From contig NZ_BSTF01000002.1 in assembly GCF_030269365.1 (NCBI RefSeq), positions 769,259 through 833,258 on the forward strand: a stretch of 64,000 bases of DNA, given 5' to 3'. This DNA is from Lentzea sp. NBRC 102530. GTDB taxonomy: Bacteria; Actinomycetota; Actinomycetes; Mycobacteriales; Pseudonocardiaceae. How positions within the stretch are numbered: position 1 is the first letter of the stretch; every line of letters begins with the position of its first letter. Both the position numbers and the translations under genes were made by a program. Below the pieces are notes generated by a model. It saw nothing but the letters and a program-made list of their open reading frames with translations. It was not told where the DNA came from and searched no databases. Of the stretch, positions 49,010 through 56,881 are shown piece by piece.

Positions 49010-50281
49010 GGCGTCGGGAACGCCCAGGTGGACCACCTTGGTCGTCGTCATCTCGTCGAGCAGTTCGGGGCCGTAGCCGTACCCGGTGCCGGACGCCCCG
49101 CGCGGCTGGGCCGCGCCACCCGGTGCGCCGCCGAAGACCGCGTTGACCTTCACCGTGCCGACCGGCAGCGCCCGCCACGCCCGCTGGGCGTGGGCCATGG
49201 ACCCGGTCAGCACGGTCGCGGCCAGGCCGTAGTCGCCGGAGCAGGCCTCGGCCAGTCCCTGGTCGAACGACGGCACCAGGCGCACGGGCGCGACCGGCCC
49301 GAACGTCTCCTCGCGCAGGACCCGCATCGACTCGGTGCAGTTCACGAGCACCGTCGCCGGGTAGTAGGCGCCTTCACCGGGCGGCACGGCCCCGCCCACC
49401 AGCGCGCGTGCCCCGTCCGCGACGGCGGCGGCGACCTGGCCGTGCACGAACTCGCGGTGCCGCGGGTCGACCAGCGGCTGCGGGTCGGCGTTCCACTCGC
49501 GGGCCTGGTGGCACAGCGCGCTCAGGAAGGCGGGCGCGATCGCCTCGTGCACGTAGATCCGTTCGACCGACGTGCAGAGCTGGCCCGCGTTGGTGAACGC
49601 CCCGAGTGCCGCCTGTGCCGCGGCCCAGGCGGGATCCACGTCCTCGTCGACCAGCAGCGGGTCGTTGCCGCCGTTCTCCAGCAGGAGTTTCGCGGACGAC
49701 GACCGCGCGATCGCCCGGCCCGTGGCGGTGCTGCCGACATGTGCGACGACGTCGACCTCGGCGGACCGCACCAGCTCGGCACCAGTCGCGCCGTCCCCTT
49801 CGACGGTGTGCAGCACGTCGTCGGGGAAACAGGGCTGGAGAACGGCTCCGAGCAAGCGGCCGGTCCGCGGACAGCGTTCGCTGGGCTTGTGCACCACCGC
49901 GTTGCCGGTGACGAGGGCCGCGCCGAGGAGCCCGCACGCCACCGCGACCGGGTCGTTCCAGGGCGTCAGTGCCACGACGACACCGCGTGGTTCGGGCACC
50001 ATGAAGTCGACCGCGGAGCCCAGCAGCGACCGTCCACGGTGGACCGGTCCGAGCTCCGCGTACTGCTCCAGTGTGGACGCGCCCGCGAGCACACCTTCCA
50101 GCGCGGAGCCGAACGGCCGCCCGGTGTCCGCTTCCACGGCGGCCGCCAGGTCCTTCGCCCGGTGCCGCACCGCGGTCGCCGCCTCCTTCAGCGCGGCACC
50201 GCGTTCGGCGGCGGGGACCTCGGCCCAGGTGGGGAAGGCGGTGCGGGCAGCGGTCAGCGCGGAGGCCGGCGTAGCGGTCAT
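49007..50281 (-). CDS. Aldehyde dehydrogenase family protein
   Basis: 424-aa NAD(P)-dependent dehydrogenase, about 50 aa shorter than typical (N terminus trimmed). P-W-N-D-P-V-A (Asn of oxyanion hole), K-P-S-E (cofactor), V-G-S-T-A-T-G-R, L-L-L-E-N-G-G-N-D-P (general base Glu) and F-T-N-A-G-Q-L-C-T-S (catalytic Cys near res 250), E-E-T-F-G-P-V. Closest in style to succinate-semialdehyde dehydrogenases. Start ATG 50281 lies 9 bases after a SigB-type -10 (leaderless). Confidence 0.9.
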   Translation of the reverse strand: MTATPASALTAARTAFPTWAEVPAAERGAALKEAATAVRHRAKDLAAAVEADTGRPFGSALEGVLAGASTLEQYAELGPVHRGRSLLGSAVDFMVPEPRGVVVALTPWNDPVAVACGLLGAALVTGNAVVHKPSERCPRTGRLLGAVLQPCFPDDVLHTVEGDGATGAELVRSAEVDVVAHVGSTATGRAIARSSSAKLLLENGGNDPLLVDEDVDPAWAAAQAALGAFTNAGQLCTSVERIYVHEAIAPAFLSALCHQAREWNADPQPLVDPRHREFVHGQVAAAVADGARALVGGAVPPGEGAYYPATVLVNCTESMRVLREETFGPVAPVRLVPSFDQGLAEACSGDYGLAATVLTGSMAHAQRAWRALPVGTVKVNAVFGGAPGGAAQPRGASGTGYGYGPELLDEMTTTKVVHLGVPDA

Positions 50282-50294
50282 GGCACGCGGGTAC
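50269..50294 (+). promoter_or_regulatory. SigB/SigF-type promoter of the ChaB-like gene
   Basis: GCGT (50269-50272), 16-base spacer, GGGTAC (50289-50294). It shares the octamer GGGTACCC with the divergent aldehyde dehydrogenase promoter. Leader 34 bases with GGGAGG. Confidence 0.55.
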
Positions 50295-50314
50295 CCGTGC
50301 GTTCGCTCTGAAAC
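50291..50314 (-). promoter_or_regulatory. SigB/SigF-type promoter of the aldehyde dehydrogenase
   Basis: Minus strand GTTT (50314-50311), 14-base spacer, GGGTAC (50296-50291), 9 bases before ATG 50281. Confidence 0.72.
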
Positions 50315-50328
50315 ATGGGAGGACGGCA

Positions 50329-50724
50329 ATGCCCGGACGTGAGGAACTGCCCAGCACCGTGGCCCGCTCGTCGCAGAAGGCCCAGGACACGTGGATCAAG
50401 ACGCACGACTCGGCCGTGGAGTCCTACGGCGAGGGCGAACGGGCCCACCGCACCGCGTTCGCCGCGCTCAAGCACAGCTTCGAGAAGGTCGGGGACCACT
50501 GGGAGCCCAAGGAGGAGAAGGGCCCCTCGGACGCCCAGGCCGAACGCGGCACGCCGGCCAGGGGCGAGACGGCCGGGGGTGTCGACGCCAACGCGAGCAA
50601 GGAACACCTCTACGGGATCGCGCAGCGGTTGGAGATCGAAGGCCGTTCGCGGATGAGCAAGGACGAGCTCGTCGAAGCCATCCAGAAGGCGAACGACCGC
50701 GCGACGGCGAAAGCGCGGTCGTGA
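50329..50724 (+). CDS. ChaB-like protein with Rho N-terminal-type domain
   Basis: 131-aa soluble protein. Res 1-60 resemble ChaB (L-P-S-T-V-A-R-S-S-Q-K-A-Q-D-T-W-I-K-T-H-D-S-A, then G-E-G-E-R-A-H-R-T-A-F-A-A-L-K); res 88-128 resemble a Rho-N/SAP helix-extended fold (L-Y-G-I-A-Q-R-L-E-I-E-G-R-S-R-M-S-K-D-E-L-V-E-A-I). Such fusions are common actinobacterial stress proteins, possibly nucleic-acid binding. GGGAGG 7 bases before ATG. Confidence 0.85.
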   Translation: MPGREELPSTVARSSQKAQDTWIKTHDSAVESYGEGERAHRTAFAALKHSFEKVGDHWEPKEEKGPSDAQAERGTPARGETAGGVDANASKEHLYGIAQRLEIEGRSRMSKDELVEAIQKANDRATAKARS

Positions 50725-50742
50725 ACCGCTTCACCGAGTAGC

Positions 50743-50767
50743 GTTTCAAGCCGTTTTTCCCGGCTAA
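50743..50767 (+). promoter_or_regulatory. Variant SigB-like promoter of the heptose operon
   Basis: GTTT (50743-50746), 15-base spacer, GGCTAA (50762-50767), 9 bases before ATG 50777. The -10 differs from GGGTA[C/T] but -35, spacing and distance to the start codon are those of the leaderless class. Confidence 0.45.
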
Positions 50768-50776
50768 CTCTCCTCT

Positions 50777-51292
50777 ATGGACGAGCCTTTCGGCGCGGTG
50801 CTCTTCGACCGCGACGGCACTCTCATCAGGGACGTGCCGTACAACGGCGATCCCGCCCGCGTCACGCCGATGCCCGGAGCGCGGGAGGCCTTGCGCACGC
50901 TGCGTGCTCACGGTCTGCGCACGGGCGTGGTGAGCAACCAGTCCGGCATCGGCCGCGGCCTGCTCACCGAGTCGCAGGTCGGCGCGGTGAACGCGCGCGT
51001 GGAGGAACTGCTCGGCAGGTTCGGCACCTGGCAGATCTGCCCGCACCTGCCCGGCGACGGCTGCGCGTGCCGCAAACCCGCGCCCGGACTGGTGTTCGCG
51101 GCCTGCGAGGCGTTGCACGTCGACCCCCGGCGGGTGGTCGTCGTGGGCGACATCGGGGCGGACGTGCGGGCGGCGGAAGCGGCCGGTGCCGTCGCCGTCC
51201 TCGTGCCCACGCCCGTGACGAGGCCGGACGAGGTCGCCGATGCCACCCGCACGGCACCGGACCTGGCGACCGCGATCGAGATGATCCTGTGA
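50777..51292 (+). CDS. gmhB: D-glycero-D-manno-heptose 1,7-bisphosphate 7-phosphatase
   Basis: 171-aa HAD-IIIA phosphatase: L-F-D-R-D-G-T-L (res 9-16, catalytic Asp pair), V-S-N-Q-S-G-I-G-R-G, zinc site C-P-H-L-P-G-D-G-C-A-C-R-K-P-A-P-G, and V-V-V-G-D-I-G-A-D. It removes the C7 phosphate in ADP/GDP-heptose synthesis. First gene of a seven-gene operon with 1-4 base overlaps; no ribosome binding site before ATG 50777 apart from CTCCTC, in keeping with the predicted leaderless start. Confidence 0.93.
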   Translation: MDEPFGAVLFDRDGTLIRDVPYNGDPARVTPMPGAREALRTLRAHGLRTGVVSNQSGIGRGLLTESQVGAVNARVEELLGRFGTWQICPHLPGDGCACRKPAPGLVFAACEALHVDPRRVVVVGDIGADVRAAEAAGAVAVLVPTPVTRPDEVADATRTAPDLATAIEMIL

Positions 51293-52272
51293 GGACCCTG
51301 GTCGCCCGGCTCGACAGCGACGGCGACGTCCTGCTCGCCGGGCCGGCCGTGCGCGCGGCCGCCGCGGCGGGCGAGGTCGTGTTCCTGTGTGGTCCGCGCG
51401 GTGTCCGGGCGGCGGAACTGCTGCCCGGCGTCACCCGGATCGTCGAGTGGGAGTGCCCGTGGATCGCCAGCCCGGCGCCCGAGGTGCGGCCGTTCGACGT
51501 CGAGGCCGTCGCCGCGTTGCTGCACGGCGTGCGCGCGGACGTCGCGTTGATCCTGACGTCGTTCCACCAGAGTCCGCTGCCGCTGGCCCTCGTGCTGCGG
51601 ATGGCGGAGGTGCCGAAGATCGTCGCGCGGTCGGTCGACTACCCCGGATCGCTGCTGGACGTCCGGTTGCGCGACGACCCGGACGTCCCGGAATCCCTGC
51701 GCGCGCTGGAAGTCGCGCACGCGGCGGGATTCGCGTCGCCGGAGGGCGACGACGGCCGCCTGGCGATCGTCGAACCTCCGCGGACGCCATTGGACCATCC
51801 GTACGTGGTGGTGCACCCCGGTGCGTCGGCGCCCGCCCGCACCTGGTCGCCCGACCGGTGGGCGAAGGCCGTGGTCGCGCTGACCGCGGCCGGGCACCGC
51901 GTGGTCGTGACCGGGGGACCGGCCGAGACCGGGCTCACCGGACACGTCGCGGGCGCGTGCGGATCCGATCTCGGCGGGCGCACCAGCTTCCGCGACCTGG
52001 CCGGGGTGCTCGCGGGCGCCGGGGCCGTGGTCGTCGGCAACACCGGTCCCGCGCACCTCGCGGCCGCAGTCGGCACACCCGTCGTGTCGCTGTTCGCCCC
52101 GGTCGTTCCCGCGGCCAGATGGGCGCCACACGGACGGCACGTGCTGCTCGGTGACCAAAGCGCGCCGTGCCGCGGCACGAGAGCCCGGGACTGCCCGGTG
52201 GCCGGACATCCGTGCCTCGACCTGGTCGACCCGGCGGAGGTCGTGGCGGCCGTGGAGGAGTTGACGACGTGA
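51289..52272 (+). CDS. Glycosyltransferase family 9 protein
   Basis: 327-aa heptosyltransferase-like GT-B enzyme: L-V-A-R-L-D-S-D-G-D-V-L-L-A-G-P-A-V near the N terminus, V-V-H-P-G-A-S-A-P-A-R-T-W-S-P, V-V-V-T-G-G-P-A-E, V-V-V-G-N-T-G-P-A-H-L-A-A-A-V, and a Cys-containing tail (C-R-G-T-R-A-R-D-C-P-V-A-G-H-P-C) that resembles a small metal or disulfide site. GTG overlaps gmhB by GTGA. Probably adds the heptose made by its neighbours. Confidence 0.9.
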   Translation: MRTLVARLDSDGDVLLAGPAVRAAAAAGEVVFLCGPRGVRAAELLPGVTRIVEWECPWIASPAPEVRPFDVEAVAALLHGVRADVALILTSFHQSPLPLALVLRMAEVPKIVARSVDYPGSLLDVRLRDDPDVPESLRALEVAHAAGFASPEGDDGRLAIVEPPRTPLDHPYVVVHPGASAPARTWSPDRWAKAVVALTAAGHRVVVTGGPAETGLTGHVAGACGSDLGGRTSFRDLAGVLAGAGAVVVGNTGPAHLAAAVGTPVVSLFAPVVPAARWAPHGRHVLLGDQSAPCRGTRARDCPVAGHPCLDLVDPAEVVAAVEELTT

Positions 52273-53144
52273 GAATCCTGCTGTGGCACGTGCACGGCTC
52301 CTGGACGCACGCCTTCGTCCAGGGCGGTCACGACTACCTGTTGCCGGGGCCACCGGACGGCATCGGCCCGGCCGGCCGTCCCTGGCGCGCCACCGAGGTC
52401 CGTCTGTCCGAAGTGGACGCCGACGTGGCGGTCGTGCAACGGGTCGAGGAACTCGCCCGGGTACCGGACGGGATTCCGGTGGTGTACCTGGAGCACAACA
52501 CCCCCGGCACGCCGGGACAGCGGCATCCGCTCGCCGACCGGGACGGGACGCTGGTCCACGTCACCCACTTCAACGACCTGATGTGGGACTGCGGTTCCAC
52601 CAGGACCGTCGTGATCGAGCACGGCGTCGTCGACCCCGGACCGCTCTACACCGGCGAGCTCCCGCGCGCCGCGGCTGTGATCAACGACCCGGTGCGGCGC
52701 GGTCGCGCCGTCGGGGCGGACCTGCTGCCGAGGTTCGCGCCGGTCGACGTGTTCGGCATCGGCACCGAGCAGATCGGCACCGAGCGGATCGGCGGCCTGG
52801 GAGACCACGGACTCGAAGCGTTGCACCGGGAACTCGCTCGTCGCCGCGTCTACGTGCACACCGCGCGGTGGACGTCGCTCGGGTTGTCGCTGCTGGAGGC
52901 GATGCACCTCGGCATGCCGGTCGTCACGCTGGCCTGCACCGAGGCGGTACGAGCCGTGCCCGCCGGAGTCGGTGTGGCGTCGGCGGACGTGCGGGAGCTG
53001 GTCGAGGCGACGCGGGAGCTGATCGCCGACCCCGCTCTCGCCCGCGAACGAGGACAACGGGCCCGCGAGTTCGCGCTGGCCCACTACGGGCTCGACGCGT
53101 TCCTGCGCAACTGGGACGTGCTGCTGAAGGAGGTGATCGGATGA
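52269..53144 (+). CDS. Glycosyltransferase-like protein (GT4-related, divergent)
   Basis: 291-aa protein, shorter than usual GT4 enzymes. Opening I-L-L-W-H-V-H-G-S-W-T-H-A-F-V-Q-G, C-terminal part with T-S-L-G-L-S-L-L-E-A-M-H-L-G-M-P-V-V-T-L-A and A-R-E-F-A-L-A-H-Y-G. A G-T-E-Q-I-G-T-E-R-I-G repeat sits in the linker. Likely a sugar transferase; donor unknown. Four-base overlaps on both sides. Confidence 0.78.
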   Translation: MRILLWHVHGSWTHAFVQGGHDYLLPGPPDGIGPAGRPWRATEVRLSEVDADVAVVQRVEELARVPDGIPVVYLEHNTPGTPGQRHPLADRDGTLVHVTHFNDLMWDCGSTRTVVIEHGVVDPGPLYTGELPRAAAVINDPVRRGRAVGADLLPRFAPVDVFGIGTEQIGTERIGGLGDHGLEALHRELARRRVYVHTARWTSLGLSLLEAMHLGMPVVTLACTEAVRAVPAGVGVASADVRELVEATRELIADPALARERGQRAREFALAHYGLDAFLRNWDVLLKEVIG

Positions 53145-54340
53145 GGATCGCGATGGTGTCGGAGCACGCCAGCCCGCTCGCGGCGCTGGGAGGAGCCGAC
53201 GCGGGAGGGCAGAACGTCCACGTGGCCGCACTCGCCGCCGCGCTGGTGCGGCGGGGTCACGAGGTCTCGGTGTTCACCAGGCGCGACGCGCGCGAACTGC
53301 CGCGCCGCGTCGGCACGCCGGACGGCTACGACGTCGTGCACGTGGACGCCGGACCGGCGCGGCACGTGCCCAAGGACGACCTGTTGCCGCACATGACCGA
53401 CTTCTCCCACTTCCTGGCGCACGACTGGAGCCGGACACCACCGGACGTGGTGCACAGCCACTTCTGGATGTCCGGCCTGGCGTCGGTGCTGGCCGCCCGG
53501 CGGTGCCGCGTGCCCGCCGTGCACACCTACCACGCCCTCGGCACGGTGAAGCGCCGTCACCAGGGATCCCAGGACACCAGCCCCGCGCAACGGATCGCGG
53601 TGGAACGGCTCATCGGCCACGAGGTCGACGCCATCGCGGCCACCTGTGACGACGAGGTCCGCGAGCTGCTCGCGATGGGGCTGCCGCGCCACAAGATCGC
53701 AGTGGTGCCGTGCGGCGTCGACACGGAACTGTTCTCGCCGGCCGGACCCGTCGCCGGGCGGACCGCGCCGCACCGGGTGGTGTCGGTCGGCAGGCTGGTG
53801 GCGCGCAAGGGTTTCGACGACCTGATCGCCGCGCTGCCCCTGGTCCCGGACACCGAGCTGGTGATCGCGGGCGGTCCGCCGGACCTCGCGGACGACCCGG
53901 AAGCGCGGCGGCTGCGGGCCCGCGCGCAGGCTCTCGGCGTCTCCGGTCGCGTCCACCTGACCGGGCAGCTGGCGCGCGCGGACATGCCCGCCCTGCTGCG
54001 CTCGGCCGACGTCGTGGCGTGCGTGCCGTGGTACGAGCCGTTCGGGATCGTGCCACTGGAGGCGATGGCCTGCGGTGTCCCGGTCGTCGCGTCGGCGGTC
54101 GGCGGACTGACCGACACCGTGGTCGACGGTGTCACCGGTGTGCTCACCCCACCCAGGGATCCGCGACGCCTCGCCAGGGCGCTGCGGAGCGTGCTCGGCG
54201 AACCCTCGCTGGGACTGGCCTGCGGGATGGCCGGGCAGGACCGGGTGAACGCGCTCTACACCTGGGACGGGATCGCCGCGCGCACCGAGCAGGGCTACCT
54301 GCGGACGCGGGCGAACGACGACCTGGCGGTGACGCGGTGA
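53141..54340 (+). CDS. Glycosyltransferase family 4 protein
   Basis: 399-aa GT-B transferase: M-V-S-E-H-A-S-P-L-A-A-L-G-G-A-D-A-G-G-Q-N-V-H-V (res 5-28), V-V-H-S-H-F-W-M-S, V-P-C-G-V-D-T-E-L-F-S-P, S-V-G-R-L-V-A-R-K-G-F-D-D-L, P-W-Y-E-P-F-G-I-V-P-L-E-A-M-A-C-G-V-P-V. The N-terminal G-G-x-x-x-G-G-Q-N loop is like MshA and sucrose-phosphate-synthase type enzymes. Paralogues at 16006 and 60208. Coupled by ATGA and GTGA. Confidence 0.92.
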   Translation: MRIAMVSEHASPLAALGGADAGGQNVHVAALAAALVRRGHEVSVFTRRDARELPRRVGTPDGYDVVHVDAGPARHVPKDDLLPHMTDFSHFLAHDWSRTPPDVVHSHFWMSGLASVLAARRCRVPAVHTYHALGTVKRRHQGSQDTSPAQRIAVERLIGHEVDAIAATCDDEVRELLAMGLPRHKIAVVPCGVDTELFSPAGPVAGRTAPHRVVSVGRLVARKGFDDLIAALPLVPDTELVIAGGPPDLADDPEARRLRARAQALGVSGRVHLTGQLARADMPALLRSADVVACVPWYEPFGIVPLEAMACGVPVVASAVGGLTDTVVDGVTGVLTPPRDPRRLARALRSVLGEPSLGLACGMAGQDRVNALYTWDGIAARTEQGYLRTRANDDLAVTR

Positions 54341-54912
54341 CGCTCGAAAGCCACCTCGACGGCCTGACCGGCACGCTGGCCGGTCTGCGGGCGCAGGCTC
54401 CGCGCATCCACCGCTGGGGCACCGCCCTCGCCACCGCGCTGCTGGGCGGCGGCAGGGTGCTGGCGGCGGGCAACGGCGGCTCGGCGGCGGAGGCGCAGCA
54501 CCTCACCGCAGAACTGGTCGGCCGCTACCGGCACGACCGCGCGCCGTTCTCCGCGCTGGCGCTGTGCGCCGAGACCTCCAGCGTCACCGCGATAGCCAAC
54601 GACTACGGCTACGACCAGGTGTTCGCGCGCCAGGTCTCCGCCCACGCGCGGCCGGGCGACGTCGTGATCCTGCTGTCCACCAGCGGCAGCAGCCCGAACC
54701 TGCTGGAGGCGGCGCACGCCGCCCGGCCGGCCGGGGCGAGCGTGTGGGCACTGACCGGGCCGCTGCCGAACCCGCTGGCCTCACTGGCCGACGACACCCT
54801 GGCGTTGCCCGGCAACCCGTGCCACGTGCAGGAAGCGCAACTCGTGGTGGTCCACGCGCTGTGCGAGGCCTTCGAAGCGGCGCTTCCCTCCACGCACCGG
54901 AGGGCGTCGTGA
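54337..54912 (+). CDS. gmhA: D-sedoheptulose 7-phosphate isomerase
   Basis: 191-aa SIS-domain enzyme, first step of heptose synthesis (sedoheptulose-7-P to glycero-manno-heptose-7-P). A-G-N-G-G-S-A-A-E-A-Q-H-L-T-A-E-L-V-G-R-Y (res 45-65), L-S-T-S-G-S-S-P-N and the C-terminal Q-E-A-Q-L-V-V-V-H (zinc His/Gln region). Typical length. GTGA overlaps on both sides. Confidence 0.95.
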   Translation: MTLESHLDGLTGTLAGLRAQAPRIHRWGTALATALLGGGRVLAAGNGGSAAEAQHLTAELVGRYRHDRAPFSALALCAETSSVTAIANDYGYDQVFARQVSAHARPGDVVILLSTSGSSPNLLEAAHAARPAGASVWALTGPLPNPLASLADDTLALPGNPCHVQEAQLVVVHALCEAFEAALPSTHRRAS

Positions 54913-56183
54913 AGCTGGTCGTCGTGGGCGACTCGTTGCTCGACGTGGACGTCGAAGGCACGGCGGACCGGTTGTGCCCGGACGCCCCCGCTCCGGTGCT
55001 GGACGTCGTGAGCGAGCACGCCAGGCCGGGTGGCGCCGCGCTGGCGGCGACGATGGCCGGACGGGACGGCGTGGACGTGACGCTGGTCAGCGCGCTGTCC
55101 CACGACGAGGCGGGGGAGCGGCTGCGGTCGCTGCTCGACGTCCCGTCGCTGTTCGGTCACGTCGACTCGGTACCGGTGAAAACTCGCCTGCGCTGTGCCG
55201 GAACGTCGTTGGCGCGGTTGGACAGCGGTGGCCACGGCGTGCCGCGGGTGTCCGACGACATGCTCGACGCCGTGCTGTCCGCCGACGTCGTGCTCGCGTC
55301 CGACTACGGCAGGGGACTGCTCCGCGACGAACGGCTGCGGTCGGTGCTGTCCCGCGTCCCGGTGGTCTGGGATCCCCACCCGCGCGGGCCCGCACCGGTG
55401 CCCGGCGTCCGGCTGGCCACCCCCAACCTCGCCGAGGCACGGGCGTTCAGCGGGCTGGCCGACCCGTACGAGGCGGGCCGGGCGCTGCTGTCGCGGTGGC
55501 GGGCACGAGCCGTGGTGGTGACCCTCGGCGGTGACGGCGCTCTGCTGCACCGCGGATCGTCCCCGGTGGCGGTGCCCGCTCCACCCGTCCAGGTCCAGGA
55601 TCCCTGCGGGGCAGGGGATCGGTTCGCGGTGACGGCGGCCGTGCGGCTCGCCTCCGGAGCCGCCGCGGACGAGGCGGTGGCCGACGCGGTCCGGGACGCG
55701 GCGGGCTTCCTCGCCCGCGGCGGCCTCTCCGGACCCCGGTCGGAAGCACCGTCCACAGTGGACGAGGTGCGGTCGCGAGGTGGCGTGGTGGTGGCCACCG
55801 GCGGGTGCTTCGACGTGCTGCACGCCGGTCACGTGCGCATGCTGGCCGCCGCACGGGCGTTGGGCGACTGCCTGGTGGTGTGCCTCAACTCGGACCGGTC
55901 CGTGCGCCGGCTGAAGGGCGACGGCAGACCGGTCAACGGCGAGGCGGACCGCGCCGAGGTGTTGCGCGCGCTGGCCTCCGTGGACGACGTGGTGGTGTTC
56001 AGCGAGAACAGCCCGGAGAACGTGCTGCGGCAGCTGCGCCCGGACGTGTGGGTCAAGGGCGGCGACTACACCGCCGAACTGATGCCGGAAACCGCCGTGG
56101 TGAGCAGCTGGGGCGGCCGCACGGCGGTCGTGCCGTACCACCGGGGCCGCTCGACGACCGAGATCCTGACGAGGAGGACGTGA
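54909..56183 (+). CDS. hldE: Bifunctional heptose 7-phosphate kinase / heptose 1-phosphate nucleotidyltransferase
   Basis: 424-aa two-domain enzyme. PfkB kinase domain (res 1-285): V-G-D-S-L-L-D-V-D, P-G-G-A-A, V-T-L-G-G-D-G-A, D-P-C-G-A-G-D-R-F (catalytic Asp). Cytidylyltransferase-like domain (295-424): G-G-C-F-D-V-L-H-A-G-H-V-R-M-L, N-S-D-R-S-V-R-R-L-K-G, W-V-K-G-G-D-Y. Makes ADP-D-glycero-beta-D-manno-heptose. With gmhA and gmhB the activation path is complete; the epimerase hldD is not recognised, so the D,D form may be the end product. Confidence 0.94.
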   Translation: MKLVVVGDSLLDVDVEGTADRLCPDAPAPVLDVVSEHARPGGAALAATMAGRDGVDVTLVSALSHDEAGERLRSLLDVPSLFGHVDSVPVKTRLRCAGTSLARLDSGGHGVPRVSDDMLDAVLSADVVLASDYGRGLLRDERLRSVLSRVPVVWDPHPRGPAPVPGVRLATPNLAEARAFSGLADPYEAGRALLSRWRARAVVVTLGGDGALLHRGSSPVAVPAPPVQVQDPCGAGDRFAVTAAVRLASGAAADEAVADAVRDAAGFLARGGLSGPRSEAPSTVDEVRSRGGVVVATGGCFDVLHAGHVRMLAAARALGDCLVVCLNSDRSVRRLKGDGRPVNGEADRAEVLRALASVDDVVVFSENSPENVLRQLRPDVWVKGGDYTAELMPETAVVSSWGGRTAVVPYHRGRSTTEILTRRT

Positions 56184-56854
56184 TGCTGGGCAACGTGCTG
56201 GTCAGCGGAGGCGCGGCGGGCCTGGGCGCCGCCGTGGCGGAGGCCGTGCGGAACCAGGGCGGAACGCCGCTGGTGCTGGACAAGTCGGCACCGGCCATGG
56301 GCGAGTTCGAACTGGCCGACCTGACGGACGGACGTGCCACGGCGGCCGCCGTGCGTGCCCTGGCCGGTCGGCACGGACGCTTCGGTGCCGTCGTGACCGC
56401 CGCGGGCATCGACCGCTGCGGCACGCTCGCCGAGGTGCCGGCGCACGAGTGGGACCGCGTCGTGCAGGTCAACCTGCTGGGCACCGCCGCGGTGATCAGG
56501 GCGGCCCTGCCGTACCTCGACCGCGGCCGCGTCGTCACGATCGGCTCGACGCTCGGCCTGCGTGCCGTCAGCGACGCGACCGCCTACTGCGCCTCGAAGT
56601 TCGGCGTCGTCGGCTTCACCCGTGCCCTCGCCGCGGAGACGGCCGGACGCATCGGGGTGACGCTGGTGGTGCCCGGTGGGATGCGGACGGGTTTCTTCGA
56701 CGACCGCACCGAGCAGTACCGGCCGAAGGACCTCTCCAAGCTCAATCCGCCGGACCACGTGGCGGCGGCCGTCGTGTTCGCGCTCGGGCAACCGCAGGAC
56801 TGCGAGATCAGAGAGCTCGTCATCGCGCACGCCGAAGAACCCTCGTGGCCCTGA
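56183..56854 (+). CDS. Short-chain dehydrogenase/reductase, last gene of heptose operon
   Basis: 223-aa classical SDR: V-S-G-G-A-A-G-L-G (res 7-15), T-A-A-G-I-D (N-A-A-G position), I-G-S-T-L-G-L and Y-C-A-S-K (catalytic Tyr/Lys), P-G-G-M-R-T-G-F. The start ATG shares one base with the hldE stop. Operon position suggests it oxidises or epimerises the sugar or a precursor, but it is too short and of the wrong SDR class for HldD. Confidence 0.86.
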   Translation: MLGNVLVSGGAAGLGAAVAEAVRNQGGTPLVLDKSAPAMGEFELADLTDGRATAAAVRALAGRHGRFGAVVTAAGIDRCGTLAEVPAHEWDRVVQVNLLGTAAVIRAALPYLDRGRVVTIGSTLGLRAVSDATAYCASKFGVVGFTRALAAETAGRIGVTLVVPGGMRTGFFDDRTEQYRPKDLSKLNPPDHVAAAVVFALGQPQDCEIRELVIAHAEEPSWP

Positions 56855-56881
56855 CCGGGGGCGAGATGCCACCCGGGCGTG

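Noticed and set aside
50777..56854. Reading the heptose operon as LPS core synthesis
   Set aside because: The organism is an actinobacterium with an arabinan-type envelope; no lipid A, Kdo or LPS transport genes are present.
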